Positions 36,019-46,122 of a DNA stretch of 64,000 bases are shown here, piece after piece (the stretch's first letter is position 1; each line of letters begins with the position of its first letter). The position numbers and the translations under genes are program-made. The notes under the pieces are model-generated. The model saw only the letters and a list, made by a program, of their open reading frames with translations, did no database searches and was not told where the DNA came from. Origin of the DNA: Mariniblastus fucicola (GTDB lineage Bacteria > Planctomycetota > Planctomycetia > Pirellulales > Pirellulaceae); contig NZ_CP042912.1 of NCBI RefSeq assembly GCF_008087665.1, positions 2,480,001 through 2,544,000 on the forward strand. The letters run 5' to 3'.

Positions 36019-36129
36019 AGAGCCAGTTTCAAAACTGATCACCTGGTAGTGGCTGCGGCGTCTCGCCGCAGTATTTCTGGTATTGACTGCGGCGAGACGC
36101 CGCAGCCACAAGGCTTTGAAACTGCCTCT
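36019..36129. repeat. Nested 110-bp palindrome after the porin gene
   Basis: The inner arms 36049-36072 and 36086-36109 are a perfect 24-bp inverted repeat (starting GTGGCTGCGGCGTCTCGCCG) with a 13-base loop. The outer arms AGAGCCAGTTTCAAA (36019-36033) and TTTGAAACTGCCTCT (36115-36129) match at 14 of 15. It touches the porin stop codon and may act as a terminator or as a mobile palindromic element. Confidence 0.85.
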
Positions 36130-37507
36130 AAAAGTCCAACTGCGCTCTGACGCCAAACGTATTGGCTTCGCTGTCTCCAAGAGATAGATCTGTCAAACGA
36201 GAGTGGATGTAGTTGAATTGGAATTTGGTATTCGCATTCAAGTACCAGTTCAATCCCGCCGTGAAGTCAGTCAAACGACGGCCTTCGATACTCGCATCGT
36301 TCAAATCGATATGCGAAACACGCCCGACCAATTCCAAAGCTCCGCTGCCGCCATTTGTCGTCCAAGGGCTATGCGGATCGATTCGCCCAAACACTCCGTT
36401 CTTTTTTACGTACGGAATCTGCTCACCAGTCAGCATGTAGCGAACTTGAGCGTAGGCTCCGGGAAACAGAGCCCTTTCGCCGCTCGTGAGCAGAGCCTGA
36501 ACCCAACGGGCTTCTCCCTGAATTGCCATTCTGCCCAACGCGATCGCAGATTCGAAATTCAGAAACTGAGCTTCGTCAACAGACAGCACGCCCGTGTTGA
36601 CGAACGGCGTCACGCCCTCGATCGGCAAAACGCTCAGGCCCGCCGGTCCAAGGTTTGGGTTCTGTGCCAGAAAGATCTCGTTGGTACTGACCAATTGAAT
36701 GTTTCCTCGACCCGGATCGTTATAGCTGTAGTCGACGCCGAAATGGACCAACCGATTCTCACCGGATTCGAACGCAATCCTGGTCAGACGTGTCGCCATT
36801 CCATAACCGCCGGTATCAGCGAAAACGTTCCCAAAGTTGTCGCTGAGAAAACGGTAGCCCGCGATGGCCCACGTTCCCGATTCATCAGGCCGGGTGTCGA
36901 ACAGCATCACGCCGGTCTGCCGAAACGGAGTCTGCGTGAAAGTCACCGGTCGCTCAAGGAACGGAAGTTCGCGAACACTGGTCAGTTCTGACATGCCGAA
37001 AGGTTGGCGGAATCGACCGATGCGGAGGTTGCCCAACTTCGTGTTATTGATCTGCATCCAGACGTCAACAAATCGGGCCTGGCTTTGCGCGAAGTCGAAT
37101 TCAAGAATGTACTGAATGTCTTCAGCGACAAAACCCTTCGCCGCGAGCCTTGCTCTTCGAAAACCCAGCCCATCGTTGATATCGCCCAGCGTGGCTCGAT
37201 TCAAATCGTCTTGCGAAAACCAACCCGCATCCAAATGAAAGAATCCAGTTACGCTTGCCGTTGGAAACTTTTTGGAATCGTCGTCGCTGCTGATCGGGTT
37301 TGCCGGATCAGAACTGCCGTCATCGATCAGGAAAGTTTGGCTGGAAATCTCCTGAGACGACGGCACCGCTTGTGTATCGCTCAGATTCCATGTGCTCGCA
37401 TTCTGGGAGGGCTGCAGCGAGTCAAAAATCTGTGCAAAAGCAAGCGTGTTGCTGCTCAGAAGCAGAAACGCCAGGCAGCTCAACCAACAAGTTTCAACGA
37501 ATTTCAT
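36128..37507 (-). CDS. OprO/OprP-like outer-membrane porin
   Basis: ATG 37507 opens a 459-residue protein with a signal peptide (MKFVETCWLSCLAFLLLSSN..AFA). The rest is beta-rich: G-F-R-R-A-R-L-A-A-K-G near the barrel start, the Y-I-L-E-F-D-F-A-Q-S-Q strand, and N-L-R-I-G-R-F-R-Q-P-F-G-M-S-E-L, typical of the phosphate-selective porin O and P family. The C-terminus ends G-V-R-A-Q-L-D-F with the terminal Phe expected of outer-membrane barrels. It may import anions such as phosphate, but many planctomycete members have unknown substrates. Confidence 0.87.
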   Translation of the reverse strand: MKFVETCWLSCLAFLLLSSNTLAFAQIFDSLQPSQNASTWNLSDTQAVPSSQEISSQTFLIDDGSSDPANPISSDDDSKKFPTASVTGFFHLDAGWFSQDDLNRATLGDINDGLGFRRARLAAKGFVAEDIQYILEFDFAQSQARFVDVWMQINNTKLGNLRIGRFRQPFGMSELTSVRELPFLERPVTFTQTPFRQTGVMLFDTRPDESGTWAIAGYRFLSDNFGNVFADTGGYGMATRLTRIAFESGENRLVHFGVDYSYNDPGRGNIQLVSTNEIFLAQNPNLGPAGLSVLPIEGVTPFVNTGVLSVDEAQFLNFESAIALGRMAIQGEARWVQALLTSGERALFPGAYAQVRYMLTGEQIPYVKKNGVFGRIDPHSPWTTNGGSGALELVGRVSHIDLNDASIEGRRLTDFTAGLNWYLNANTKFQFNYIHSRLTDLSLGDSEANTFGVRAQLDF

Positions 37508-37846
37508 GACACGAACGAGGTATAATTTATGTAACAAACTGTTGGTAACTAGCAAAATTCCGTTACGTCGCAAAGAGTCCTTTTGAAAGCACTGGATTCG
37601 TGGATAGCGGTTTTGAAATGCCAAGCGTCATGCTTGAGCTGCGTTATCCAGAGAAACACCAAAGTCCGAAGTCGGCGACTTCGGTAAATTCACAAGCGCT
37701 GTCCAACCGTGCAGCCCCCTGTCTCTTTTTCGCGATTTGGCTGCGCGCCATTGATGTGTTTCAGGCGGCCCACACCGCAGCGCTCACACGACGGCTCCGC
37801 TGGACGCTAAAATGGCGGCAACCATTCGTCGTAAGGAACGTTGACC
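37508..37846. other. Divergent promoter region between porin and CxxCH protein
   Basis: About 340 bp between two divergent genes. AAGGA at 37835-37839 is the ribosome-binding site for the plus-strand gene. I see no repeat, RNA gene or operator that I can support. Confidence 0.4.
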
Positions 37847-40800
37847 ATGTTTTTTCGTATCGGACAGCAGTGCATGTCGCTGCTTCTTTTGCTTTCGTTT
37901 TGCTGCTCTGTTTCCGCACAGGAATATCCGAATACGCAAGACGAAGCCATTCCGTTCACGCCGCCGCACAAAGCGTTGGAAATGATGGACGTTCCGGAGG
38001 GCTTCGAGGTCACGCTGTTCGCGCACGAGCCCGATGTGCATCAGCCAATCGCGATGACGTTCGATTCAAAGGGCCGTTTATGGGTGGTGGAGAACTACAC
38101 GTACTCGGATCGCAAAGAGAACTTCAACAACGAGCTCTTTGATCGCGTCGTGATCTTTGAAGACGAAGACAACGATGGCAAATTCGACACGCGAAAGATC
38201 TTTTGGGACAAAGGTAACAAACTCACCGGCATCGAACTGGGCCGCGGCGGTGTTTGGCTGACCGCCGCGCCCGAGTTCATCTTCATTCCCGACGCAGACC
38301 GTGATGACGTTCCCGACGGGCCTCCGAAAGTCATCCTGAATGGGTTCGAGGACGATGTGATCCGACACAACCTTGTGAATGGACTCCGCTGGGGACCCGA
38401 CGGTTGGCTGTACAGTCGTCATGGAATCCAGGCGGTTTCGCACGTCGGCAAACCGGGTGCGACGATGTCACAGCGGACGCCGATGAACTGCTGCATCTGG
38501 CGCTACCATCCGGAACGCGATGTGTTTGAAATCGTTTGCGAAGGAGGAACCAATTCCTGGGGATTCGATTTCGATCAGCATGGAGAAATGTTCTTTATCA
38601 ACACGGTGATTGGGCATTTGTTTCATGTCGTCCCGGGGGCTCGCTACAACCGCATGTATGGTTCGCACTTCAATCCGTACACGTGGCAAACGATCGATCA
38701 AACGGCGGACCATGTTCACTGGGGATCAGGCGAGAAGTGGTTCGACGCAAAGAAAGGTGTTGTCGGCGACGCTGGAACAGGATCCGATGCGACTAACAAA
38801 GCCGGCGGCGGACATGCTCACAGTGGCATGATGATTTACCAGGGCGACAACTGGCCGGAGAAGTTTCGCGGGCAATTGTTTACGCTGAACTTTCATGGCC
38901 GACGGATCAATCAAGAGACGCTTGTCCGCGAAGGCAATTCATTCGTCGGCAAGCACGCGCCGGATGTTTTTCAGACGGCCGATCCGTGGTTTCGTGGCGT
39001 GGAGTTGACTTACGGACCCGACGGCGGCGTGTATGTGTTGGACTGGTCGGACATTGGCGAGTGCCATGAAAACGATGGAATTCATCGAACGAGCGGACGC
39101 ATTTTCAAGATTTCATACGGAACGCCGAAGAAGCCAGAGTTCGAAGATTTGGAAAAGCTTTCCGATGAAAAGTTGATCGAGCTTCTGGGGCACAAGAATG
39201 CGTGGTACCCGCGGATGGCGCAGCGGATTTTGATTGAACGAAGCATTGCGACTGCTACAGAAAACATTGATCTGGAGGCGAGGCTCGGCAGAGGCACGAG
39301 GATTTTGTCGATCGCATATGACGACGAACTGATGGCTCCCGTCCGTCTGAATGCCCTCAGGACTCTTTTCTGTATCGCGAATAGTGATGAGGCGGTACTT
39401 CAAAGGTTACCCGATTCTTCGATTGAGAGTATCCGGGTATGGAAAGTACGGCTACTTGCTGATCGTGCAAAGCAGTCAAGATGGAGTATTGAACAAATCA
39501 AAACGATGTCCCGCGATTCGTCTTCGCTGGTTCGATTGTATGTTGCTTCATCAATCCAGCGTCTTCCTCCCGCCGACGCGTTCGAAGTCGCCAAGCGGCT
39601 GGCGGCTGTCGAAACAGACATGAATGACCGAGTCCAACCGAAACTGATTTGGTATCAGATCGAACCTTTCATCGTTGGCGATTTTAACAATGCAATGGAC
39701 TTGTTCGCCGCCAGCAAAAGTCAATTGCTCCGTCGCAATATCGTTCGTCGGTTGGCTTGCGATCCGGAAAAGCAGGACGAGATGTTGGAAAGACTCGTGA
39801 AGCACGCGTTGGCTGGTGAGATGCCAAACGTACAAGATCTCTTTTACGGCATCAAAATGGCGATCGAAGGACGCAAGCAAATGACAGCGCCCTCTTCATG
39901 GGCGACTCTGGTCGCCAAAGCCAGCGACTTCGACGACGATTCTGCAAAACTGATCGAAGACATCAGCCCGGTGTTCGGCGACGGACTTTCGATGGATCGC
40001 TTGATGAAGTTGGCTACGAACAAAGACGCCAACGCTTCGGCTCGACAGCAAGCGATTCTGTCGCTGGCTCAGTTTGGCGATCCGAAGACACTGTTTCCAG
40101 TGCTCAAAGGACAAGTCGGCGACCGCTTGGTCAGCCAGGCGGTCGTGAAATCGATGGCGGTCTGTAGCGAAGAAGAAGTGGCTCAACTGATCCTTCGCGA
40201 GTTCAAACGACTCACGACCGAAGGCAAACGCAACGCCATCGACACGCTCTGCAGTCGCAAGCCGTGGTCGAAACGCCTGTTGAACGCAGTCGAGAATGGC
40301 CGAGTCCCTTCTTCGGTGGTCACGGCGTTTCATGCGAGGCAGATTCAGATGTTCGACGACGCGGCGCTGACAGAAAAGCTGACGAAAGCGTGGGGCAAGG
40401 TCCGCGAAACGGATCAGGAACGATTGGCTCAGATCGCCGAACTTCGCAAAACGATGAGCCCCGAAGCGATTGCGAAGTCCGACATCGCTTCCGGCAAAAA
40501 GCTGTTCACACAACACTGTGCGACTTGCCACGCCATGTTCGGCGCAGGTGGTAACATCGGTCCGGACTTGACCGGTGCCGATCGCAAGAATTTAAATTAC
40601 CTGTTGGAGAACATCGTCGATCCCAGCGCTACCGTCGCGACGACCTATCGCGCGTCGGTTCTGGCAATGGAGGACGGTCGATTGCTAACCGGTGTCGTGA
40701 TGGACAACAACGGCCAGACGTTGAAGCTGCAGACGCAGGAAGAGTTGTTGACGCTGGAAGTCGATTCGGTCGAAGACATCAAACAAACGGAACTGTCCTT

Positions 40801-40876
40801 GATGCCAGAGAAACTGCTGGACAAGCTAACAGCAAAAGAGAAAATCGATTTGTTCGGATTCCTGATGTCAAAGTAA
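37847..40876 (+). CDS. PVC-type membrane-associated dehydrogenase with C-terminal cytochrome c domain
   Basis: A 1009-residue exported protein. ATG 37847 behind AAGGA begins the signal peptide M-F-F-R-I-G-Q-Q-C-M-S-L-L-L-L-L. A beta-propeller dehydrogenase domain of the PVC family follows (F-E-V-T-L-F-A-H-E-P-D, G-R-L-W-V-V-E-N-Y-T-Y, D-G-W-L-Y-S-R-H-G). HEAT-like helical repeats lie in the middle, and a single haem c site C-A-T-C-H at 891-895 has its own domain with G-P-D-L-T-G. Planctomycetes encode many of these. They are thought to oxidise sugars or alcohols outside the cytoplasm and pass electrons to the cytochrome domain; the substrate here is unknown. Confidence 0.92.
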   Translation: MFFRIGQQCMSLLLLLSFCCSVSAQEYPNTQDEAIPFTPPHKALEMMDVPEGFEVTLFAHEPDVHQPIAMTFDSKGRLWVVENYTYSDRKENFNNELFDRVVIFEDEDNDGKFDTRKIFWDKGNKLTGIELGRGGVWLTAAPEFIFIPDADRDDVPDGPPKVILNGFEDDVIRHNLVNGLRWGPDGWLYSRHGIQAVSHVGKPGATMSQRTPMNCCIWRYHPERDVFEIVCEGGTNSWGFDFDQHGEMFFINTVIGHLFHVVPGARYNRMYGSHFNPYTWQTIDQTADHVHWGSGEKWFDAKKGVVGDAGTGSDATNKAGGGHAHSGMMIYQGDNWPEKFRGQLFTLNFHGRRINQETLVREGNSFVGKHAPDVFQTADPWFRGVELTYGPDGGVYVLDWSDIGECHENDGIHRTSGRIFKISYGTPKKPEFEDLEKLSDEKLIELLGHKNAWYPRMAQRILIERSIATATENIDLEARLGRGTRILSIAYDDELMAPVRLNALRTLFCIANSDEAVLQRLPDSSIESIRVWKVRLLADRAKQSRWSIEQIKTMSRDSSSLVRLYVASSIQRLPPADAFEVAKRLAAVETDMNDRVQPKLIWYQIEPFIVGDFNNAMDLFAASKSQLLRRNIVRRLACDPEKQDEMLERLVKHALAGEMPNVQDLFYGIKMAIEGRKQMTAPSSWATLVAKASDFDDDSAKLIEDISPVFGDGLSMDRLMKLATNKDANASARQQAILSLAQFGDPKTLFPVLKGQVGDRLVSQAVVKSMAVCSEEEVAQLILREFKRLTTEGKRNAIDTLCSRKPWSKRLLNAVENGRVPSSVVTAFHARQIQMFDDAALTEKLTKAWGKVRETDQERLAQIAELRKTMSPEAIAKSDIASGKKLFTQHCATCHAMFGAGGNIGPDLTGADRKNLNYLLENIVDPSATVATTYRASVLAMEDGRLLTGVVMDNNGQTLKLQTQEELLTLEVDSVEDIKQTELSLMPEKLLDKLTAKEKIDLFGFLMSK

Positions 40877-41013
40877 ATCGCTGAACGAGTTCTTTACCGT
40901 TTGCTGCAATTCCGGTTTTGTTTTTCGTTCGCTCACGTTCGCACTATCCCTCCCCGTTCGCCGCATGTTATCGGCGCCCCCCTTCAGCTTTTTCCAACCA
41001 TCAAGGATCGACG

Positions 41014-42078
41014 GTGGCAAGATTTCAAATCCTTTCATTGATCGGCGGCGGCATTCGCGGCGCGTTCGTGACCAGCTATTTGAAAGAGCTGGAACAAAAA
41101 CTCGGGCGACCGATCGCGGACTGTTTCGATCTGATTGCAGGCACCTCCACTGGCGGAATCATCGCAGCAGGATTGGCCTTCGGGCTCTCCGCTGACGAAA
41201 TGCATCAGTTCTACGTGGACTACGGCGCGTCGATTTTTACAGAGCGAGAACCGTATCGAGCCAAGGGACATTCCCGGTTTTGGTTTCCAGCAATGAACTG
41301 GATTTTCAAAAAGCGAACGGGCGGTAGTCTCGACGCCGCGTTTCGAGCCCGCTATTGCCCGCATGCGTTGGAAAATTCGTTTCGCAAGGGTTTCGGCGAT
41401 CATACTCTTGGCGATATCAAGTGCACTCGATTGATCATGCCGGCAGTAAATTTGACTAAAGGGGAACCGCATGTTTTTCGTTCGACGCATCTGCCCAAAG
41501 CCGTCCACGACAAAGACATTCGAATCGCCGAAGCCGTGATTGCGACCACAGCTGCGCCGACCTATTTTCCGCATCGGCAAATCGGCGACAACGCATTTGT
41601 GGACGGAGGAGTTTGGGCGGCGGATCCAAGCATGTTGGCGATCGCCGAAGCAATTCGGATCCAGCAGTTTGAAAAGCAGCAAGATCCTGCAGCGTCGATC
41701 GTCACTAACGATATCCACCTGCTTTCGGTTGGCACTGGTCGAGCCGAATTTTCGCTGTCGCCTCCCGGAGACGATGCCGGCATTTTGTTTTGGGCCAGCC
41801 GAATCGCCGACGTGATGGGAACGTCGCAGTCTCAAGGCGTTCATTTGCCACTGAAGTTCTTCCTCGGAGACCGCTATCGGCACGTTAACTTTCGGATGGA
41901 AGAAAAATGGGGGCTCGATGACGTCGAGAATATCCCCAAGCTTTTCGCGATGGGAGAGCAGCGGGCGGAGGAAACGTTCGACGCGATCAACGAGGAGTTC
42001 TTGCAGCACACAACGCCCTGCTTCGTGCCGTTTGATTCCGAAGAGCATGAAATTCAAATGAAAGATTTTGGATTTTGA
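41014..42078 (+). CDS. Patatin-like phospholipase
   Basis: The start is set at GTG 41014 because AAGGA lies seven bases upstream and the next residues are the beta-strand of the fold (V-A-R-F-Q-I-L-S-L-I-G-G-G-I-R-G). A longer frame upstream has no such signal. The 354-residue enzyme has the oxyanion loop G-G-G-I-R-G, the nucleophile G-T-S-T-G-G and the partner Asp in D-G-G-V-W-A-A-D-P, the full Ser-Asp dyad of patatins. It probably hydrolyses acyl chains from phospholipids or other lipids. It lies 137 bp after the cytochrome gene and is convergent with a lipoprotein hydrolase. Confidence 0.9.
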   Translation: MARFQILSLIGGGIRGAFVTSYLKELEQKLGRPIADCFDLIAGTSTGGIIAAGLAFGLSADEMHQFYVDYGASIFTEREPYRAKGHSRFWFPAMNWIFKKRTGGSLDAAFRARYCPHALENSFRKGFGDHTLGDIKCTRLIMPAVNLTKGEPHVFRSTHLPKAVHDKDIRIAEAVIATTAAPTYFPHRQIGDNAFVDGGVWAADPSMLAIAEAIRIQQFEKQQDPAASIVTNDIHLLSVGTGRAEFSLSPPGDDAGILFWASRIADVMGTSQSQGVHLPLKFFLGDRYRHVNFRMEEKWGLDDVENIPKLFAMGEQRAEETFDAINEEFLQHTTPCFVPFDSEEHEIQMKDFGF

Positions 42079-42108
42079 GGTCCGCTGTTCGGCTCCGTGA
42101 CAATTCGC

Positions 42109-43410
42109 TTACCGATTGAATCCGGTCGCTATCTGTCGCTTCAACCGATCAGGATAGTCTCGCGGAAACTTCCAAAATACGCCTGCCGCGTCCTTGTCCA
42201 GTCCGCGCTGCGACGGAGTCTGTCCGATGATGAACGAGCCGATGTCTGAGCTAACCCAAGGATCGCGATGGAAATAGCTGTGCCCCAGCACGTTGCGGTA
42301 CTGTTTGTCCGCGCGTGACGCGTCGACCATCTCGATCTTCGGCACCTTCTGCAAAAGCTCCTGCTCCCACGGATCCAGCTTCCCGACGGCTCGGCCGAGT
42401 CTTGAGTTTCCGTAAATTTTTTCCGACAAGCCCAGAGCACGATCTTTCTGCGAAGCGTAAACCGCGACTCCGGAAGTCAATTCGTAGAAGCGATCGTGGA
42501 CCGCGTTGGTAAACGACATCACATCCATGTCCGGCGCGGCCAAAACAACGCGGCCGATGCGATACTTGGATCGAACCTGTTCGGCGGGCATGTCGAATTC
42601 CAGCAGCCGAATTTCTCGCAACGCATTGACCACGATTGGCGATCCGGCACTGTGAGCAATGATGGTGATCGAATCGACTTCGCATTCTTTGGCGATGTTG
42701 GAAATGATCGCGCGGAATTGCCGAGTGCTGTAGGTTGCGTTTCCTTTGTCCTGAATGTAGCCCAGCACGCGCGACTCCGACGGCCATTCGAAACTGATCA
42801 TCACGCCTTTGCGGCCCATGTAGTGAAAGATCTCTCCGGCCAGCAATGTGTTGTCGATGAACTCGGTGTTATAGCCGTGGACAAAGATCGTCACGTTGCG
42901 ACTTGCCGAATGTTCCATCTGGGCTTTGACGGCTTGCACCCAGGGATTCTCTCGATGGCGAACCACGTTATCCTTGACCAGCCACGGATCAACCGCCAAA
43001 CCAGCTTTGCTTAATTCGAATCGGTCAAAGACGACCTTGGCTCGTTTGTGCCGTTTTTCGCCCGTCGTTTCTTCCAAAAGTTCGTCGGCGCTGAGTCCCG
43101 AACCAATGCCGACGTAAGCGATGCCCAGCGCCGGGATACGCTGTCGATCCGATCCAAACGGATCGAGTGTGTTGTTGGGATCGCGAATGTCTCTTCCGCT
43201 GACGACGAAAATCGGAGCAAGTTCTTCGGCGCTTGCGCAACCGATGCTCAGGTCGCCACCGGGTTGCGGCAAACCTAACGTCAACGCGATCGGAGTCGGC
43301 ATCAGTACTCGAGAAAGCTTCCTTGCGGCGCAGCCCGAATACGCGACGAGCATGATCAATAGCCCGCACGCGATCATCATTCGTGAGCTTGGCCAGCCGC
43401 TTCGTCCCAT
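42109..43410 (-). CDS. Lipoprotein alpha/beta hydrolase, DUF900 family
   Basis: ATG 43410 gives 433 residues (GTG 43416 is in frame). The leader M-I-A-C-G-L-L-I-M-L-V-A-Y-S-G-C ends in a lipobox, so it is a lipoprotein. The hydrolase core has N-V-T-I-F-V-H-G-Y-N-T (oxyanion region) and I-T-I-I-A-H-S-A-G-S-P as the G-x-S-x-G-like elbow, reading A-H-S-A-G. W-P-S and F-Y-E-L-T-S-G complete the DUF900 pattern. Members are called esterase/lipase superfamily enzymes, without a firm substrate. Confidence 0.88.
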   Translation of the reverse strand: MGRSGWPSSRMMIACGLLIMLVAYSGCAARKLSRVLMPTPIALTLGLPQPGGDLSIGCASAEELAPIFVVSGRDIRDPNNTLDPFGSDRQRIPALGIAYVGIGSGLSADELLEETTGEKRHKRAKVVFDRFELSKAGLAVDPWLVKDNVVRHRENPWVQAVKAQMEHSASRNVTIFVHGYNTEFIDNTLLAGEIFHYMGRKGVMISFEWPSESRVLGYIQDKGNATYSTRQFRAIISNIAKECEVDSITIIAHSAGSPIVVNALREIRLLEFDMPAEQVRSKYRIGRVVLAAPDMDVMSFTNAVHDRFYELTSGVAVYASQKDRALGLSEKIYGNSRLGRAVGKLDPWEQELLQKVPKIEMVDASRADKQYRNVLGHSYFHRDPWVSSDIGSFIIGQTPSQRGLDKDAAGVFWKFPRDYPDRLKRQIATGFNR

Positions 43411-43705
43411 TTCCACAATTCCTGCTTTTCGGCGGAAGTTACAGAAATTTGCGGTATTGGCCTAGACGGAAACATTGGGTGATTCGTCAATAGTCTCGAA
43501 TCGACAGTTACGATCCAATGCGGTCGCTGGGCCCTCAAACCGTTCGATGGGTGCGGAATGAGCGTTGGTTGCCCGGTTCCGCTGCGGGTTAACCTCAATG
43601 GACAGGGCGGCTTCCGAAGGACGGCTCAACCTACGATTTGACTCTGAAGAATCTTTGTAAGTCTGACTGTCTGGCTGCGTCTTCCAGGAAAGCAAAACAA
43701 ACGAA

Positions 43706-45097
43706 ATGCAAAATAGATCACGGGTGAATGATATGTGGATGGCAAAATGCACAGATGTGGACTGCTTCATGGCGGGCTTGGAGAAACGAAATCCGGGGCA
43801 ACCTGAATTTCATCAAGCCGTCAAAGAATTTGTTTCTACAGTTATGCCGTTCGTGCTCGATCATCCGGACTACTTGCAGCATCAAATTCTCGAACGGATG
43901 AGCGAGCCCGATCGAATCATCACTTTTCGAGTCACGTGGCGAGACGACCATGGGAACATCCGGGTCAATCGGGCGTGGCGCGTTCAGTTCAACAATTCCA
44001 TCGGGCCCTACAAAGGCGGCTTGCGCTTTCACCCTACCGTAACGCTGAGTGTGCTGAAGTTTTTGGGTTTCGAGCAGACGTTGAAAAATAGCCTGACCGG
44101 ATTGCCGATGGGCGGCGCGAAAGGTGGAGCGAACTTCAACCCGAAAGGCAAAAGTGACAACGAAGTCATGAGCTTCTGTCAGTCGATGATGATCGAACTG
44201 TTTCGTCACATCGGTCCCGACAAAGACGTGCCGGCAGGAGACATTGGCGTCGGGGCTCGGGAAATCAGCTATCTGTACGGACAGTACAAACGACTTCAAA
44301 ACCAGTTCCACGGCGTGCTGACAGGCAAGGGGCTCTCCTTCGGCGGCAGCCTGATTCGCACCGAAGCAACCGGATATGGATGCGTATACTTCTGCCAGGA
44401 AATGCTCAACCATCGCGACGACAGCCTGGACGGAAAGGACGTTGTTATCTCGGGCTCCGGGAACGTGGCAACCTACGCGGCTGAAAAAGCGACAGAGCTT
44501 GGTGCGAAAGTCCTTACGCTTTCTGATTCGTCCGGATTCATTCACGACCCCGACGGTATCACGCCCGAGAAACTGGAATTCGTCAAACAGCTCAAAGAGG
44601 TGCGGCGAGGCAGAATCTCAGAGTACGCAGACGAGTTCTCATCGGCCTCGTTTCACGAAGGCAAGAAGCCCTGGTCGGTTGACTGCGATGTTGCCATTCC
44701 GTGTGCCACGCAGAACGAAATCAGCCTGGACGACGCGAAGAACCTGACCGACAACAACGTGCAAGTTGTCTGCGAAGGCGCGAACATGCCAACCGAGTTC
44801 GACGCCATGCATCACTTGATGAAAGCCGGCGTCATGTTCGGTCCGGCGAAGGCTGCGAACGCAGGAGGAGTCGCTGTTTCCGGGCTGGAGCAGAGCCAGA
44901 ACGCGTTGCGGATGTCGTGGTCTCGCGCCGAGGTCGACGAGAAATTGCTGGGGATCATGAAAGACATTCACGAAAAATGTGTCAAGCATGGATCCACCGG
45001 CGAGCTGCCCAAAGACAATATTGACTACGTGACGGGCGCGAACGTTGCCGGGTTTATCAAGGTCGCTGATACGATGGTGGCGTATGGTGCCGTGTAG
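43706..45097 (+). CDS. gdhA: NADP-type glutamate dehydrogenase
   Basis: The 463-residue enzyme interconverts 2-oxoglutarate plus ammonium and glutamate. Family motifs are all there: G-P-Y-K-G-G-L-R-F-H-P, the catalytic-lysine loop G-L-P-M-G-G-A-K-G-G-A-N-F, D-V-P-A-G-D-I-G-V-G-A-R-E-I (catalytic Asp), and the Rossmann G-S-G-N-V-A. The length fits the hexameric bacterial GdhA, usually NADPH-dependent and used for ammonium assimilation. The cofactor is inferred from family type. The start may be ATG 43706 or one of two ATGs about 30 bp later. Upstream is a divergent hydrolase gene, downstream a convergent dehydrogenase. Confidence 0.95.
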   Translation: MQNRSRVNDMWMAKCTDVDCFMAGLEKRNPGQPEFHQAVKEFVSTVMPFVLDHPDYLQHQILERMSEPDRIITFRVTWRDDHGNIRVNRAWRVQFNNSIGPYKGGLRFHPTVTLSVLKFLGFEQTLKNSLTGLPMGGAKGGANFNPKGKSDNEVMSFCQSMMIELFRHIGPDKDVPAGDIGVGAREISYLYGQYKRLQNQFHGVLTGKGLSFGGSLIRTEATGYGCVYFCQEMLNHRDDSLDGKDVVISGSGNVATYAAEKATELGAKVLTLSDSSGFIHDPDGITPEKLEFVKQLKEVRRGRISEYADEFSSASFHEGKKPWSVDCDVAIPCATQNEISLDDAKNLTDNNVQVVCEGANMPTEFDAMHHLMKAGVMFGPAKAANAGGVAVSGLEQSQNALRMSWSRAEVDEKLLGIMKDIHEKCVKHGSTGELPKDNIDYVTGANVAGFIKVADTMVAYGAV

Positions 45098-45159
45098 GTT
45101 TTGGCAGGCGGATGCGGATCTGAGACTGCACAAAACCGTGCAGACCCTGTTCTACGGAT

Positions 45160-46122
45160 CTACAACACGTTGATCGGGTTGCCAGAAACGAAAGCCTGAA
45201 TGTTTTCGGCAACATAGTTCATCAATCGCGAGCGGGCCTCAACCGTCGTCCACGCGATGTGCGGCATGAGCAAACAGTTCTTGGCCGTTAGCAGAGGATT
45301 GTCGGGATTGATGGGCTCGGATGTCGCCACGTCCAGGCAGGCCGCTGCGAGCAAGCCATCGTTAAGGCATTGAGCCAGTTCCGCTTCGTCAATCAGCCCA
45401 CCCCGAGCCGTGTTGACCAAAACCGCGGTCGGCTTCATTTGAGAAAGTAACTTCTGGTTTACAAATCCGCGATTGGAATCCGTTTGCGGGCAATGAAGAC
45501 TGACAACGTCACTGGTTTGAAAAAGTTCGTCGATGTCGCACCATGTGGCAGACTCAAAACCAGCGACTTCTTTTTTTGTCCGGCTACTGATCACAATTTG
45601 CATGCCGAACGCCTGAGCCAGTTTCGCGGTTGCTTGACCGATTCGGCCGAAACCGACGACGCCAAACTTTTTGCCCGCCAATTCCGTCAGCGGCGACAGC
45701 CAAAACGTAAATTGACCGGCGGCTTGCCAGTCTCCGCGGCGGATCGCCTGATCGTGCTCGTACGGTCGGTGTAAAACTTCCAGCAGCATCGCAAACACAT
45801 GCTGAGCCACCGACTGCGTGCTGTAGATCGGGACGTTGCAAACCGTGACGCCATGTTTGGCCGCCGCGGCAAGGTCGACAACGTCATAGCCCGTCGCAGA
45901 CACGGCGATCAGTTTCAGGTTCGGCAACTGGGAAAACTGGGCCTCGCCAAGCTTGATTTTGTTGATCACGAGAATTTCCGCATCGGCAGATCGCGACACG
46001 ACGTCATCCGCGTCCGTCGTCGGATACCAGGAAAAATTGGCTCCCGGGATCGCGTTTTCAATCGGCGACCAGTTCTGTAGTTCGGGTTCGAGAGCTCTCC
46101 CGTCGAGCACGACAATGTTCAT
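45160..46122 (-). CDS. D-2-hydroxyacid dehydrogenase
   Basis: ATG 46122 overlaps the stop of the small membrane-protein gene by four bases, so the two are coupled. The 320-residue product shows the NAD-binding motif F-G-V-V-G-F-G-R-I-G-Q-A and T-A-R-G-G-L-I-D-E-A-E-L with the substrate Arg (L-V-N-T-A-R-G-G). The catalytic His is in L-L-M-P-H-I-A-W-T and the Glu in D-V-A-T-S-E-P-I-N-P-D. These fit the glycerate/hydroxypyruvate/phosphoglycerate dehydrogenase superfamily. The exact substrate is not decided by the sequence. Confidence 0.93.
   Translation of the reverse strand: MNIVVLDGRALEPELQNWSPIENAIPGANFSWYPTTDADDVVSRSADAEILVINKIKLGEAQFSQLPNLKLIAVSATGYDVVDLAAAAKHGVTVCNVPIYSTQSVAQHVFAMLLEVLHRPYEHDQAIRRGDWQAAGQFTFWLSPLTELAGKKFGVVGFGRIGQATAKLAQAFGMQIVISSRTKKEVAGFESATWCDIDELFQTSDVVSLHCPQTDSNRGFVNQKLLSQMKPTAVLVNTARGGLIDEAELAQCLNDGLLAAACLDVATSEPINPDNPLLTAKNCLLMPHIAWTTVEARSRLMNYVAENIQAFVSGNPINVL

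Noticed and set aside
41035-42057. 340-codon open frame on the minus strand
   Set aside because: Fully antisense to the patatin gene, which has a complete catalytic dyad and a ribosome-binding site.
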